Assembly: GCA_010093515.1 (NCBI GenBank)
Contig: MU001700.1
Location: 71,123 to 109,456, forward strand
Direction of reading: 5' to 3'
DNA length: 38,334 nucleotides
Source: Lineolata rhizophorae
Lineage: Eukaryota; Ascomycota; Dothideomycetes; Lineolatales; Lineolataceae
Shown here: positions 8,667 to 20,145 of the stretch, piece by piece
Layout: the number at the start of each line of letters is the position of its first letter
Numbering within the stretch: position 1 is the first letter of the stretch
Made by a program: the position numbers and the translations under genes
Notes under the pieces: model-generated
The model's input: only the letters and a program-made list of their open reading frames with translations
Told to the model about the DNA's origin: nothing
Database searches by the model: none

Positions 8667-9455
8667 ATGCAGGCGATGCCGGACGCCCGCCAGCAGACCT
8701 TTGAGGAGATCTACGGGCCGCCCGAGAACTTTCTCGAGATCGAGGTGTGTGAGGCTTCTCTTCCCCTCTTCCGCCTTGTCCGCTTCTTCCCTCCTGCTTT
8801 TCCCGCTTCTTCCCTCTTCCGCTTTCCCGCTTCCGCCCCTCCTCCGCATTTTTTGCTCCCCCCCCTTTGCATTGAGATCGAGGCCTGCGAGCTTCTTCTC
8901 TTCCTTTCTCCCCGTCTCCCCTCCCCGCCGTCGAGATTCAAAACAAAAATACTGGACTGAGAACTCCAACTGACAGCAAGCCTCCCCCCCCTCGCCCCGC
9001 CTCGGCGCGCGCCCCCCTTTCCCTTGCAGGTCCGCAACCCGCAGACGCACGGCTTCGGCCGGCGCATGTACACCGACTACGAGATCGTGTGCCGGACCAA
9101 CATCCCCGCCTTCAAGCTCAAGGCGTCGACGGTGCGGCGGCGCTACTCGGACTTCGAGTCGTTCCGCGACATCCTCGAGCACGAGAGCACCCGCGTGACG
9201 ATACCGCCGCTGCCCGGCAAGGTCTTCACCAACCGCTTCAGCGACGACGTCATCGAGCACCGCCGCGAGGGCCTGCAGCGCTTCCTGCAGATCGTCGTCG
9301 GGCACCCGCTGCTGCAGACGGGCAGCAAGGTGCTGGTGTCGTTTGTGCAGGGTGAGTGCGGGACAAGGCGAAGATGGCCTGCTTGCCGGCCAGGGAAAAC
9401 GGAGTGCTAACGTCGTAGGAGCGCAGACCCGGACTGGGACAAGGACGGCTGGTAA
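8667..9455 (+). CDS. snx3: Sorting nexin-3 (Grd19-type PX protein)
   Basis: Exons 8667-8744, 9030-9351 and 9427-9455 encode 142 aa. The first intron is unusually long for this window (285 nt, pyrimidine-rich). The PX domain spans almost the whole protein: [76 protein letters not shown] and [19 protein letters not shown]. The end is DPDWDKDGW. The RRYSDF and PPLPGK motifs hold the phosphatidylinositol-3-phosphate contacts. The protein acts in endosome-to-Golgi recycling with retromer. Start [22 protein letters not shown] matches family length. Confidence 0.95.
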
Positions 9456-9649
9456 AAGCGACGGCGACAATGGCGGCGGAGTCGGAGCACGGCAGGAGAT
9501 GACGTTGCGTTTTCTTTTGCTTCTTCACGAATACCAAGTTTTGTTCGACGCCGCGATGCAGATGCCCCTGAGCCGGCGAAGGCTGGAGGCGGCGGCGCGC
9601 CGGCGTCCACACCCTCAAGCATTTGCTTTGCTTTGTGTATGTTAGTTGC

Positions 9650-12600
9650 AGGCTTCGAATGCGAGCACGACGTTAGCCCTGGCACGACTATCACCGCGAT
9701 GTTCAAAGTGTGCCGGCCATCGCTTCGCCACGGCTCGCTCTCGCCGCGCCCCCGAGTCTGCGCCCGCGTGGCCTTCGCCCCCTCTCTCCCCCTCTTCGCC
9801 GCAGAGCAGCCTGGTCAGCGCGGATGACGCCGACCTCGCTCGTAGCGAACTGACCGGGGAAGCGGACCAGGAGAACGCGACGACGGGAGCCGGGGGAGAG
9901 TGGGAGAGGGAAGGATAGGGAGGGGGAGGAACTGCCGCTGCAGCCCCGTCGACCTTACGTCCCCCCCCATTCCCCCCCTTCCCCCTACCTCTATTCCACC
10001 CTCGCCCCCTCTCGAGTCCTCCAGCTCAACTCCGCAAGACGCGCCGCCCCAAGAAATCACCGCGGCCCCGCCGCCCCCCAAGTTTGCCCAACTCGTGGCA
10101 GCCGCCTTGCCATGCTTCGAGGCCGCCTTCGCCGCGCCTCGAGTCTTCCCCGGCCAAACCCCCTCGCAAAGACGCGCCGTGCTAAGTTGCTGCAGCAGCC
10201 CCCGGTCGCCCCTCCGATGCCCCCGACGTTCACTTTCTCCGCGGCTCAGGTCCCCCCTCCTCACGCTTCGAGCTCTCCCCAGCTCAACTCCACAAGCCGC
10301 ACCGTGCTAAGTTGTTGCAGCCCCATCGGCCTCGCGTTTCCCCACGCCTCCAGGTCACTCTTGCGACGGCTCGCGTCCCTTCGTGGTACACCTCGAGTCC
10401 GCCTTCATCGCGACTCGAGTACCCCCCGGCCGGAACGCCCTCGCAAAGACGTGTCGTGCTAAGTCGCAGCAGCAGCCCCCGGTCGTCCCTCCGATGCCCT
10501 AACGTCCACTCCCTCCGCGCCTCGAGTCCGCCCTCCTCATACCTCGAGACGTCCCCAGCTCAACTCCACAAGACATGTCGTGCTCAGCTGCTGCAGTCCC
10601 CGTCGGCCCCTACTGCAGCCCCATCGGCCTCACGTTTCCCCACGCCTCCAGGCCTCTCTCGCGACGGCCCGCGTCCCCTCTTGGTACACCTTGAGTCCGC
10701 CTTCATCGCGCCCCGAGCCCTCCCCAGCTCAGCTCCACAAGCCACACCGTGCTAAGTTGTTGCAGCCCCCGTCGGCTCTACAGCAGCCCCGCCGGTCTTG
10801 CGTCTCCCCGACTCGTGGTACTCGAGTCCGCTCTCGGTACGCCCCGAGCCCGCCCTTCCCAACCCAACCCCTTCCGCAAAGACAGCCGTTTAGCAGCCCC
10901 GTCGCCCCGGCGTTGCTCTACGCCTCCAGTCCACCCTCGCCGCGCCTCGAGTCCTCCCAAGCCTAACCCCGCAAGCAGCGCCGTGGTAAAATGTTGCTGC
11001 AGCCCCCGTCGGCCCCCCGGCGACCTCGTCGGCTTGTGTTTCCTCACGCCTTCAGTCCGCCCTCCCCAGCCCATCTCCTCTCTCCGCGTGGCCCACGTCC
11101 CCCAACCACGACGCAAACAGGTGAGCCCCGACGAAACCCCCCGTCGCGCCTTGAGTCCGCCCTCCTCAGCCTAATCCCCCGGCAAAGACGCGTCCCCTCA
11201 AGAAGCCGTAGCAGCCCTTCAGCAGCCCATGTCGCCCCGGTGTTCCCTCACACCTCTAGTTCGTCTTCCCCAGCCTAACCCCTTCTCCGCGTGGCTCACG
11301 TGCCCCATACACGACGCAGCCAGGTAAGCCCCGACGAAACCCCCCGTCTCGCTTGTCGTGTCCAGAACGGATTAACCGAGGAAGCAAAGGCAGGCGAACA
11401 TGGCAGCGGGAGCTGGGGGGTTGCGGGGGAGAGAGGAGAGTTTATGCTGCCGGTCCTCCCCAGCTCAATCCCGCAAGACGAGTCCGTTTCAAGAAGCCGC
11501 AATAGCACCGTCGTCGATTTGGCAGGCACCCATCGGCCCTCCGCTTCCCCACGTCTCCGGTTCACCCTCGTTGCGTTTCGAGTTCTCCCCAACCCAACCC
11601 CCGCATCCCCGAGCCACAGAGCAAACAGGCAAGCGTTAACGACCCCGATCTCGCTCGTGGCATTCAGCACGAACGAATCGGGGAAGCAAGAGCCGGAGGA
11701 GGGGGGGAAGTAAAAGGGGTGGAAGAATTGGGGAGGGACCACGCCTCGAATCTTCCCTCGTCGCATCTCACCCTCGCCATGCCTCATCCCCACCACGCCA
11801 CGGGTTCACCCCAGCTCAGAAGCTTGAATTTCTCCGTCGACGACGAGCAACGAATTCGCTTTTGAAAAGGGGGGGGCTTGCGTTCATACCTAACGAACTG
11901 CTCGCCAGACCAAACGCATCCATCTTGATCTTGCTACTGTGCGGGACGGGATCATCGCATCATGATCCGAATTCTCCACTGAACCCGCGCGGCGAGAAAT
12001 TCAACGCGCGCGCGTGGGCTAAGGCTTGGTGACAGTTCGCCGGAGTAGTTCGAGATGCTGTAAGTCCGTGGCCTTCGACTATCGCAAATCAACAGCCTGG
12101 ACCTGCGCTCACCAACCTCAACCCTCATGAGGTCCTTCGGAACTCCTACGAACCCCACAACCTTGGCGGGGAAACGTGTACGTGGTCCACGCCCGCGAGC
12201 CTCAGAGGCACCAGGCAAGCGCAGATGACCTCGACATCGCTCGTCACGAACTGATCGAGAAAGCAGAGCAGGAGAACGCGGCAACGAAGCGCCGGGGGGA
12301 GAAGGGGGGGAGGAAGCTACAGCAACCGCGTCGACCTTACGTTTTCCCCACACCCCTGTTTCATTTTCATCGCGCGTCGAGTCCTTCCCAGCCTAGCCCC
12401 GTAAAACGCGCCGTTCAAAGAAGCCACGCCAGCCCTGGTCGCCCCTACAACAACCGCTCTGTTTCCCCAACTCATGGCAATCTACTCTTGCAACGCCTCG
12501 AGTCTCGCTTCATGCCCCGAACCACAGAGCAAACAGGTAAGCGTTGACGACCCCGATCTCGCTCATCGCGTTCAGGAGGGGGATGAGCGAGGTAACCGAG

Positions 12601-12960
12601 GAAGCAGAGCAGAAGGTAACGAGTTGCCGAGCCGGGGAACACGGCAACGAGTAGCGGGGACGTGGGAGATGAAGAAGGAGAAAGCCGGTGAAGCCACAGT
12701 AACTACCCCGTCCCTCCGTTCTCCGCACGCCTCAAGTCCACCCTCGCCACGCTTCCAGTCGACCCCAGTCCAACCCCCACATCCTCGAGCTCCAAGGCAA
12801 ACAGGTAAGCGTTAACGGTCTCGATCTCTCATCTCGTTCAGGAGGGGAAGGGGGGCGATGTAACTGAGGAAGCAGAGCAGAAGGTAACGAGTTGCCGAGC
12901 TGGAGAACACGGCAAAGAGTAGCCGGGGTGTGGGAGATGAGGAGATGAGGAGAGAGGAAG
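9650..12960. repeat. Degenerate C-rich tandem repeat tract with intron-like modules
   Basis: No ordinary gene is supported. Short blocks recur in order: CTCGAGTCCGCCCTC, CCCCAGCTCAACTCC, a CAAAGACGYGTC segment, CTAAGTTGCTGCAGCCCC and GTCGGCC, at intervals of roughly 110-240 bp from about 10.0 to 11.5 kb. A second recurring block, CAAACAGGTAAGCGTT followed by GACCCCGATCTCGCTC and a TTCAG, is seen near 11619, 12530 and 12797, with weaker copies near 9815, 11115, 11320 and 12210. The units are too diverged to count exactly. The plus strand is strongly C-rich in the left half and G-rich at several unit ends. Confidence 0.6.
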
Positions 12961-15284
12961 CTGGAGAAGTTGTGGTAGTCAGAGTTTGGAAACAAAGTCT
13001 CTTTATTCGACTCTTAAGTTTCGATGTGAACCCTATTTGCGCATAGCGCGAATGTTTCAAGGCCAGTGCAATGAACTCGCTGCGGAGTTGTCTGGACCCA
13101 TCACCTGGATGTTCTTGGGAGCTTGCAAGACGATTGGAATGCGTCGCTGCTAGACTTGCACAGGGGTCCTTCGTCGCCACTGTTGGAGCCGCTCTGTTCG
13201 CGGCTGATAAAGGCTTTCTTCAATCACGTATGCTCCCACTTCTTTCGCAGCTTGAAGCTTGAACTTGCGCTGGGACAAAAGCAAGAGGGAGTTAGCAATT
13301 GGCAGAACACTGAAACTTAAGATATGACCCACTCTCGAACAGTTTTTCACATTCACAATACCACGGCAGTGTGTTCACCGCCAATTAGTAGACCGCAAAG
13401 AAATCCTTGCAAAAGAATGACAAAACATGTCCACATTCTGTTTCGAAAGCTCGTAAAAATCCGAATTGACGAGTGAAGCCAGTGCCGATACCGAAGCGAA
13501 ACCAATGAATTTTTCAATGAGGAGAAGCTCTCATCAAAGGCCACGGACGGCAATCCATATGCAAAGGGGCCATCAATCACGTCGTCTAACCATTCTTGAT
13601 AGACAAGAAGCAACAAGGCGTAAGGTTGACTTCATCCCTAGAGATAGCCTTTGGTACGTGTCACTTAGAATCGAGAATGGGCTTGAAGTGCATGATGTTA
13701 GAAGAAAGACCGACCTCGTGCTGTTGTGCCCACGTCGTGGCCCCTATATTTCCGTCTCACCACCCCCTTGCACCCCCTTGCGGTTGCAGCTGCTCTCAAG
13801 AACCAAATACATCCAAGAAAGACCTTCTCAAACTCTATCTGACGGAACCCTTCTTGCTCGTCTTACCGTTTGTTCGACCTTGAACATCGCCTAAGAATTT
13901 GGCTCGCAGTTCCATCTTGTTTTCCCGCTTGAGACGTGTTGGTGTTTTCCAAGTCACTAGCTACTTGCTTGTAAAGCTCAACTCTTAGATCGCTTGCATC
14001 TTCTGCCTTTCTGATGTTCTTGTACGCTCGATTGTGACCCAAGGATTTCGGGAGTTCGGATCCCCTCCAGCGTTGGAAGATGGCTTGTGGAGATTGGAAT
14101 GTCGACTTTATTCAGACAGAACATCTCCCTATGGCGGCATTAGAAGGCAGTTGCGTAAAGGTGGGGGTGTGCCCTTACTGTCTAGGATTCCGCTTGCGGC
14201 CACTGGTAAATTGCAAGTCGAAAATTGCAAGTCGATCTCCATTGCAGCCTGTATACGCGCAAATGAGCAGAATGAGCTCGAGCCGAAGCAACTGTCGTGG
14301 ACCCGGAAAGAGGGAGGTGTGTGAACTCCAACGACAGAGGATGGCAACGACGTCGTCAACATTTAGAGACTGGCCGCTCTGAGTGCCGTTGGCCAGTCAC
14401 CAGTGAGAGATGGTGGACAAAACGGGCCCAACAAGGCTGAGCTTGGCAGCTGGCCAGTGTGCTCGTATTCTGAGTCACCGTAGCTTTCAAAACTTGCCTC
14501 GTAGGTGGGGGGGAACTGGCGCTGCTTCGAGCAATCGTGGACGATCCCCAGGGCGCTGCACGGGCTTCAACCTACTGTACGTAGTAAGGTCGTACTCCTC
14601 TGTCCGAGACCCATTGATATGCCAGAGAAGTCAATGACTTACCACGAGAGCGGGTGATTGACATTGTTCGTGGTCGCCAGGGAGTGATCTTCCCTTACCT
14701 CGAAGAGCTCTCAAAAGGTCTCGCGGAGTTTGCGGCAGTAGCCAGATACGCAAGGGGTTGCTTGGAGATAATCAACGTCAGCGCAGCCTTTTGAGATTTC
14801 GGAGATGTGAGTTTGATAGACAGGGGAGTGCGAGATCCTTTGGAAAGAGAAAAGGGGTATACGATATCCCAGCCGCATCAATTCTCGATGTTGGCGAGTA
14901 AATGTTGTGAAAGTCAGTGAAATTCTGCTCAACTCAACGACAACGGCTTTTGGACAGAGATACTCACGTCGAGAGTAGCGCTCAGGCTACGTACAGACAC
15001 CGACGAGTGAGAACGTATTAGAAAAGTGAGCGTGCGTGCGAGCGAGAGCTCACTTTATAAGAAGGGGCTTGGGGCTGCTGCCTGCAACTCACCCATGGAT
15101 CGCATTTGCACGTGATATCCTGCTGGTAACGAGTGAGTTATTGTGCAAGAGAGGTCACTGTTGTGATTGGCTTCCAATAAAGCGACTGGCCAATCGCCGC
15201 GATGCTTTTCTAATGGGATGGATTGTCGCCACAATTTCGAATCGGCCTGCGTTTTTTTCGAAGAATGTTGATTTGGAGATACAG
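12961..15284. other. Gene-free intergenic tract
   Basis: I see no coding frame, RNA gene or clear repeat. Composition is moderate and several short frames overlap without protein-like content. The longest (13466-13894, +) has no ATG at its start and low-complexity codons. Confidence 0.4.
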
Positions 15285-15290
15285 CGTTGT

Positions 15291-15537
15291 CCACCGCGAA
15301 GACCACCATCCACAACCATGTTCGTCTTACAACATAGTGTTTTCGACTGCGAAGACCACCACCACGCACAACCATGTTCGTCATACAATACAGCATTTTT
15401 CCCACCGCGAAGATCACCGCGCACAACCATGTTCGTTTCACAATACAGTGTTAGTCCACCGCAAAGACCGCCGTCCCCAACGATGCTCGTCTCAACACAC
15501 AGCCATGTCCACCGCGAAGACGACCCTGCGCAACCCG
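15291..15537. repeat. ~55-bp tandem repeat, five copies
   Basis: Units start near 15291, 15343, 15402, 15456 and 15509 with YCCACCGCGAAGACCACC. Each continues into CACAACCATGTTCGTC and a TACAATACAGTGTT-like end. The copies differ at several positions each. The array lies just beyond the 3' end of the kinase gene at 15575. Confidence 0.8.
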
Positions 15538-15574
15538 TCAACTCACGGAATCAATGGTTGCGCACCCGTCGAAT

Positions 15575-17815
15575 TCAAACGCCCTGCATGTTTGAATTGT
15601 CAACCCAATCGTAAACCCGCATGTCCGAATGGTTCATGGCATCCCGGAGGACTTCCACAATGTCGGCGTACATCGACAAATCTCGGTTCCTCGATAGCAG
15701 GCCATCCGGGAAGATCATCGCCCGCAACCTCTCAATCCATGGCAGGAGAGGTCGGTAATAGGGTGCGACGTTGTCAAAGGCCCATGAAAGGAAACGTGAC
15801 CGGTTGCTGATCAGCTCGTACTTGATCTCGGCGAGGAGGTCGACGGAGTAATCATCCCACTTCTCGACCTCAGCTCGCCTAGCGCCTTTTTGCTGCCCAT
15901 CGTAGCAGACGGAAATCCAGACTAGAACCCAAAAGAAGGATTCAATGTCATGCATGAAGGTGTGTGGCTGATTCATGAGGCCGCCGATCGCCATGAAAGG
16001 CCTCGTCCCGACCCCCCATGCCTCTTCATGCACTTTGATCGCAATGTCAAGGTCGATCAAGAATCCGCGGTAGTCCCCGCTTCCATCCTTGTACATGAGA
16101 AGGTTGTTCGCCGAGATGTCGCGGTGAAGTATGCCAGCTTTCTTGTGCAAAGACTCGCATCCCTCGATGCAGTCGATCAGCGCGGCAAGGAAGGCGATTC
16201 GAGACCTGGCCATATGGATGGGTTTTCCGAGGCCTTGGACAACAAGGCGATGGTGTATCCGATTCAACTGCTGCTCGCCTCCGGCTTCCGTGCTGCCTAG
16301 CCCTCTGCGGATGTTGCTGCGGACGTCGTCGATTTGTCCATCCACCATGACCGTGCAATGGTGATAGTACCGCACTATGTGCTCCACGTCCTTTTGGGCG
16401 GCTTCGCGCAACAGGACCCCCTCGGCGCGCCCCGGGTTCTGCCAAGAGTCTTTGATGACGAAACTCACCGCTTCGCTCCCTTCAAGATACCCTGTCCAAC
16501 AGACCGTCTCTCGGCCGGCGACATTGGACGACCGGCTGAGCAACTCCTGGAAGAAAATACGCTCCGTCCGACCGTCGCGTTCGACCTCGACGTACCGCCT
16601 ACCGTTGCTTCTCAGAATGGTCGGATCTTTTCCAACCTGCTGGTCGTTCATGCGCAGGCAGGCCAGGACGACCGAGACAAACCGTAGCCCATCTTGATTG
16701 ATGTCGAACTCGGAGCCCGCCATGCCGCCAAGGCGGTCAAACTCGAGCAAATTCATGACGGACCCACACAGGGCGAGGCCGAGAACGAATCGACGCGTCT
16801 CCTGGACGGCAAAGGCGAGCCTGGCATAGCGCGCCAGGTCCATGCGGGCCGCGGGCATTGTGCGTGGATCGCTTCTCAACCCTCCAGGAATGAGGAGTTG
16901 GTCCCAGTGGGTCATCACGCCGTCTAGGCCGGGTCGAACAAAACCAATGCCCAGAGTGTGTGTCGGCCGCGGCGTTTCACGATACAGACGAGGGAGCTGA
17001 AGAAACCTCCGAACGTCTGGGATGAAGCCCGGCCTCGCGAAGGTCCGAAGCTGTTCAACAAACTTGGAGAGCCAGGCAGAGACTTCGAATGGCTCTGCGT
17101 CTTGGGGCCAGCCACGCCAGCCACCCTCATTGCTGTACAACGGGTAATCCCCCTCTTGACACTTGGCGAAAACATGGGCGGCTTCCACCTCAAGGCCCGA
17201 AACGCATCCAAAGAAGGTCTCGTAGAGGCGAGGAACTCCAACCTGGAAGGCTTCGACTTCTTGCGTCAGCCGCCAGCCGACGCGCTCTCGGTATTGGTTG
17301 GTGCTGGCAAACTGGCTCCGGCCTTGCATCCACGGACCCTCGTCGGCGAACAGTTGGGAGAGGACGTAGGGAGGCGGCGTCATCTCGGCGACAGCGTCGT
17401 AGACTCTGTGCCATATCACATGGTCCGACTTCTGTTTGAAGATGGCCTTGAGGATGGCATCGATCCGCTTCTCGTTGAAGTCGCCGGATTTGACTTCGTC
17501 TGCCAGCTTCGACAGATCGGCGGAAAGGGGCCCCCTGACACGGAGGGAACGCAGCTCGGAGGCGGCGGAAAGGGTTTGCAGCTTCTGCAGAAGCTCATTC
17601 GCGAGATAGTAGTAATCTACGCGTACGTTAGAACCAGTCTCCCGAAGAAAAGAGGACGCATGTACGCCACCTAGGTTGTCCATCGAACGCAATGCTGCCG
17701 TATAACTGGTAATAGTGGTGTGCATGAAGAACGAACGGAAAAGGTCGTCAATGCTTTGGAGCCCATCGATGATGGGGTACCTCTCAATGATCTCTGAAGT
17801 GGGCATTTCGGCCAT
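15575..17815 (-). CDS. FunK1 fungal-type protein kinase
   Basis: A single open frame of 746 aa from the ATG at 17815 (MAEMPTSEIIERYPIIDG); the open frame extends to 17875 but without an earlier ATG. The long N-terminal half is typical of FunK1 proteins. The catalytic core is C-terminal: SVMNLLEFDRLGG and VSVVLACLRM, then a nucleotide-site Lys candidate in VSFVIKDSWQNPGR, catalytic loop GILHRDISANNLLM, metal site FLIDLDIAI (DLD in place of DFG, normal for this family), GTRPFMAIGGL, and HDIESFFWVLVWI. All key residues are present, so the gene looks intact. FunK1 kinases are expanded in filamentous fungi; substrates are unknown. It stands alone between repeat tracts. Confidence 0.9.
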   Translation of the reverse strand: MAEMPTSEIIERYPIIDGLQSIDDLFRSFFMHTTITSYTAALRSMDNLGGVHASSFLRETGSNVRVDYYYLANELLQKLQTLSAASELRSLRVRGPLSADLSKLADEVKSGDFNEKRIDAILKAIFKQKSDHVIWHRVYDAVAEMTPPPYVLSQLFADEGPWMQGRSQFASTNQYRERVGWRLTQEVEAFQVGVPRLYETFFGCVSGLEVEAAHVFAKCQEGDYPLYSNEGGWRGWPQDAEPFEVSAWLSKFVEQLRTFARPGFIPDVRRFLQLPRLYRETPRPTHTLGIGFVRPGLDGVMTHWDQLLIPGGLRSDPRTMPAARMDLARYARLAFAVQETRRFVLGLALCGSVMNLLEFDRLGGMAGSEFDINQDGLRFVSVVLACLRMNDQQVGKDPTILRSNGRRYVEVERDGRTERIFFQELLSRSSNVAGRETVCWTGYLEGSEAVSFVIKDSWQNPGRAEGVLLREAAQKDVEHIVRYYHHCTVMVDGQIDDVRSNIRRGLGSTEAGGEQQLNRIHHRLVVQGLGKPIHMARSRIAFLAALIDCIEGCESLHKKAGILHRDISANNLLMYKDGSGDYRGFLIDLDIAIKVHEEAWGVGTRPFMAIGGLMNQPHTFMHDIESFFWVLVWISVCYDGQQKGARRAEVEKWDDYSVDLLAEIKYELISNRSRFLSWAFDNVAPYYRPLLPWIERLRAMIFPDGLLSRNRDLSMYADIVEVLRDAMNHSDMRVYDWVDNSNMQGV

Positions 17816-18680
17816 GGTGAGAGAATGTGAAGAAGTGACGTTGAAGCGACGTTGAGGGGCGGGGACGTCGGGCAACGAAAGGACCCGGCTGGGAGAAGAA
17901 GAAGACGAAGAGAACTTCGGACACGGAATTGGCGAATCCGGCCAGAGGCGAATAGCAGGAAAAACGCACGAGAAGGTGATGAAGCGACGTTGAGACAGGA
18001 GGAGTTAGGTGACGGAGGAGTTGGGTGGGGGAAGAATCAGGCCGGGAGGCGGGCAGGCCGCAGGAAAATTTGCCAGGGCCCGGAAGCGGGGAAGGGATTT
18101 TCAGCCGCGCTGGGGAAAAAACGAAGCCGTGAACGGGAAAGAACGAAGAAGAACGAAGCTGTGAGGACGGCTCCGGCTACCGAGTGACGACATCGAGCCA
18201 GCGCGGAAGCAGCCCGCGCTCCCAAAAGCCCGCCCGATTGCGAGCCCGATCAGTTCTACGAATCGATGCCCTCCGTCGACACCTGCAGCTCTCTGCGATG
18301 TCCGCCGGGCTGGCAGAGACATCGTGCACTGGCAACGCGTTCCAGTCCAACGGGGAGGCGTGGACGGAGTTGCTGAGGGCGCCAATGGCCCCGGCAACGA
18401 GCAGCGGCGAGCTCCTCCCCTCGGCCCCGCCGACCCCGCTCCGTCGCTGCTTGCCCCGCGCGTTCCTCGAGCGCAGCCGCGACTCACGACAGCCCGACAC
18501 AGGCGGACGACAGGGCCGCGCCTTCCAGCCTAGCACTTGAGCGCGTCTTTGCGATTCAGAAAAGCAGCGTTGTTGGCTTTCGCTCTCGGCATTGCAGAGC
18601 GGTTGTGCGATTATTTCGACAAAAGCCTGTCCCATGCAGGGTTCCGTGCGAATACACTTCCTCCTGGTGCCTGCGCTATC
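17816..18680. other. Upstream region of the FunK1 gene, no gene seen
   Basis: Purine-rich on the plus strand from about 17880 to 18170 (a likely pyrimidine-rich leader or promoter for the minus-strand kinase), then GC-rich without a credible frame. Confidence 0.4.
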
Positions 18681-20145
18681 TCCAAGCGCCGCGGCGATCG
18701 ACGGCCGGGGTGCCAGCGCGGGGCTCGATCCCTGCGCGCGCCGACGCCCTGGCCTCGGCCGCGCAGATCGCCCAGGCACGCCCGGCGAGTGGCTGCACGT
18801 CGCGGCCGCTAGACGCCGCTTGGGCGCGCCGCATCGTGGCTTGGCTGCAGCCGCAGCGCCACGGCCCTGGCCCCGGCACCCGCTCTCAGGCCTCGCGGAC
18901 TGCGGCGGCGCTGCTCGATTCGCGACGCCGCTCGCGCGCCGGCAACGCCCCTCCTCCTCGACCTTGACCTTGGCGTTTGCTCCCTCGCGCGCCAGCAACG
19001 AGCCGGCCTTTGCCCTAGCATTTGCTCACCGTACAAAGCCATGGCTTGGGTTAAGCCCCAGCGCCACGGCTGCGATCGCAAGGTCGGGGGTGTGCGGGTC
19101 GTGATAGGACTTCGCGTCGTTCGCGCGCCGACGACGGCCAGCGGACCCCCTATCCTTGGGCTTAGCATTTGCCCCCCTGAAAACCATGTCTTAAGCCTTG
19201 AGCCCCAACACCACAACTCCGATCACAACACCGGGGATGTGCGGGTCGTGGAGTTTCGACGTCGTTCGCGCGCCGGCGACGGGCCCCCCCGACAACCGAC
19301 TCCCCCAGTTTTGCCCCAGCATTTGCTCCTCCCGCTGAGAACCATGGCTTGGGGCTTGATCCTCAGCTACGATCGCAAGACCGGGGGGTGTGCGGATCGT
19401 GGGGTTCGACCTCGCTCGCGCGCCGGCAGCGGACCCCGGCCTTAGACCAGCGTTTGACTCCAGCATTTGCTCCCCCGTACTCCGCAGTGCACTATAGCCT
19501 GGGCTTGAACCTCAACACCACGGCTGCAGTCGCAAAACTGGGGGGGGGAGGGGGGGGCGAATCGTGACGGGGCTCGGCAATGGGCCCCCCGGCAACCGAC
19601 CCCCACCGGCCTTGGCCTCAGTATTTACTCTTACTGTAAAAGACCATGAATCTTAGCTACGGTCGCAAGACCGGGGGAGCGGGGGGGAGAGGGGGGGTGC
19701 ACACCGTAGGGCTTCGACGCGCCGGCAACGGACCCCGACCTCAGACCAGCGTTTGACTCCAGCATTTGCTCCCCCGTACTCCGCAGAGGACCATGGCTTG
19801 AACCTCAACGCCACGGCTGCAGTCGCAAAACCGGGGGGAGATGCGGATTGTGATGGGGCTTCGACGCTGCTCGTGCGCCACAGAGGGCCATGACTTGGGC
19901 TTGAGCCCCAACGCCATGACTACGATCGCAAGACCAGGGCACATGCGAATCGTGGGGCTTCGACCCCGCTCGCACGCCGGCAACGGACCCCCCGGACTTG
20001 GACCAGCACTTGGTCCGTTCCCCCGTAGAAGCGCCCAGAAATGCCGGCCAGAATTCGAAGGGCTTCCTTGAGCCCACTACCACCACCACCGCCGCATTAT
20101 GACTTGGGGCTTGAGCCTCAACACCACGACTACGATGGCGAGACT
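18681..20145. repeat. ~150-bp degenerate repeat array, left part
   Basis: A unit of about 150 bp recurs: CCATGGCTTGGGCTTGAACC, CTCAACACCACGGCTACGAT, CGCAAGACCGGGGGTGTGCG, ATCGTGGGGTTCGAC, GCTCGCGCGCCGGCAACGGA, then GACCAGCGTTTGACTCC and AGCATTTGCTCCCCC. Copies of the CCATGGCTTGG-type block are visible near 19038, 19183, 19340, 19490, 19645, 19790, 19888 and 20098. Several carry G-runs of 7-9. Frames through it are chance readings of the repeat. The array resumes after 22150. Confidence 0.8.

Noticed and set aside
8469-9470. 333-aa minus-strand frame
   Set aside because: Antisense to SNX3 and its pyrimidine-rich intron; no domain.
9900-11200. Several Ser/Pro/Arg-rich frames of 100-150 aa
   Set aside because: They are readings of the C-rich tandem repeat in all frames at once.
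13466-13894. 142-aa plus-strand frame
   Set aside because: No ATG at its start, no domain and no splice context.
18705-18740. tRNA-like B box (GGCTCGATCCC)
   Set aside because: No matching A box, anticodon arm or acceptor stem could be paired around it; it lies in GC-rich repeat DNA.
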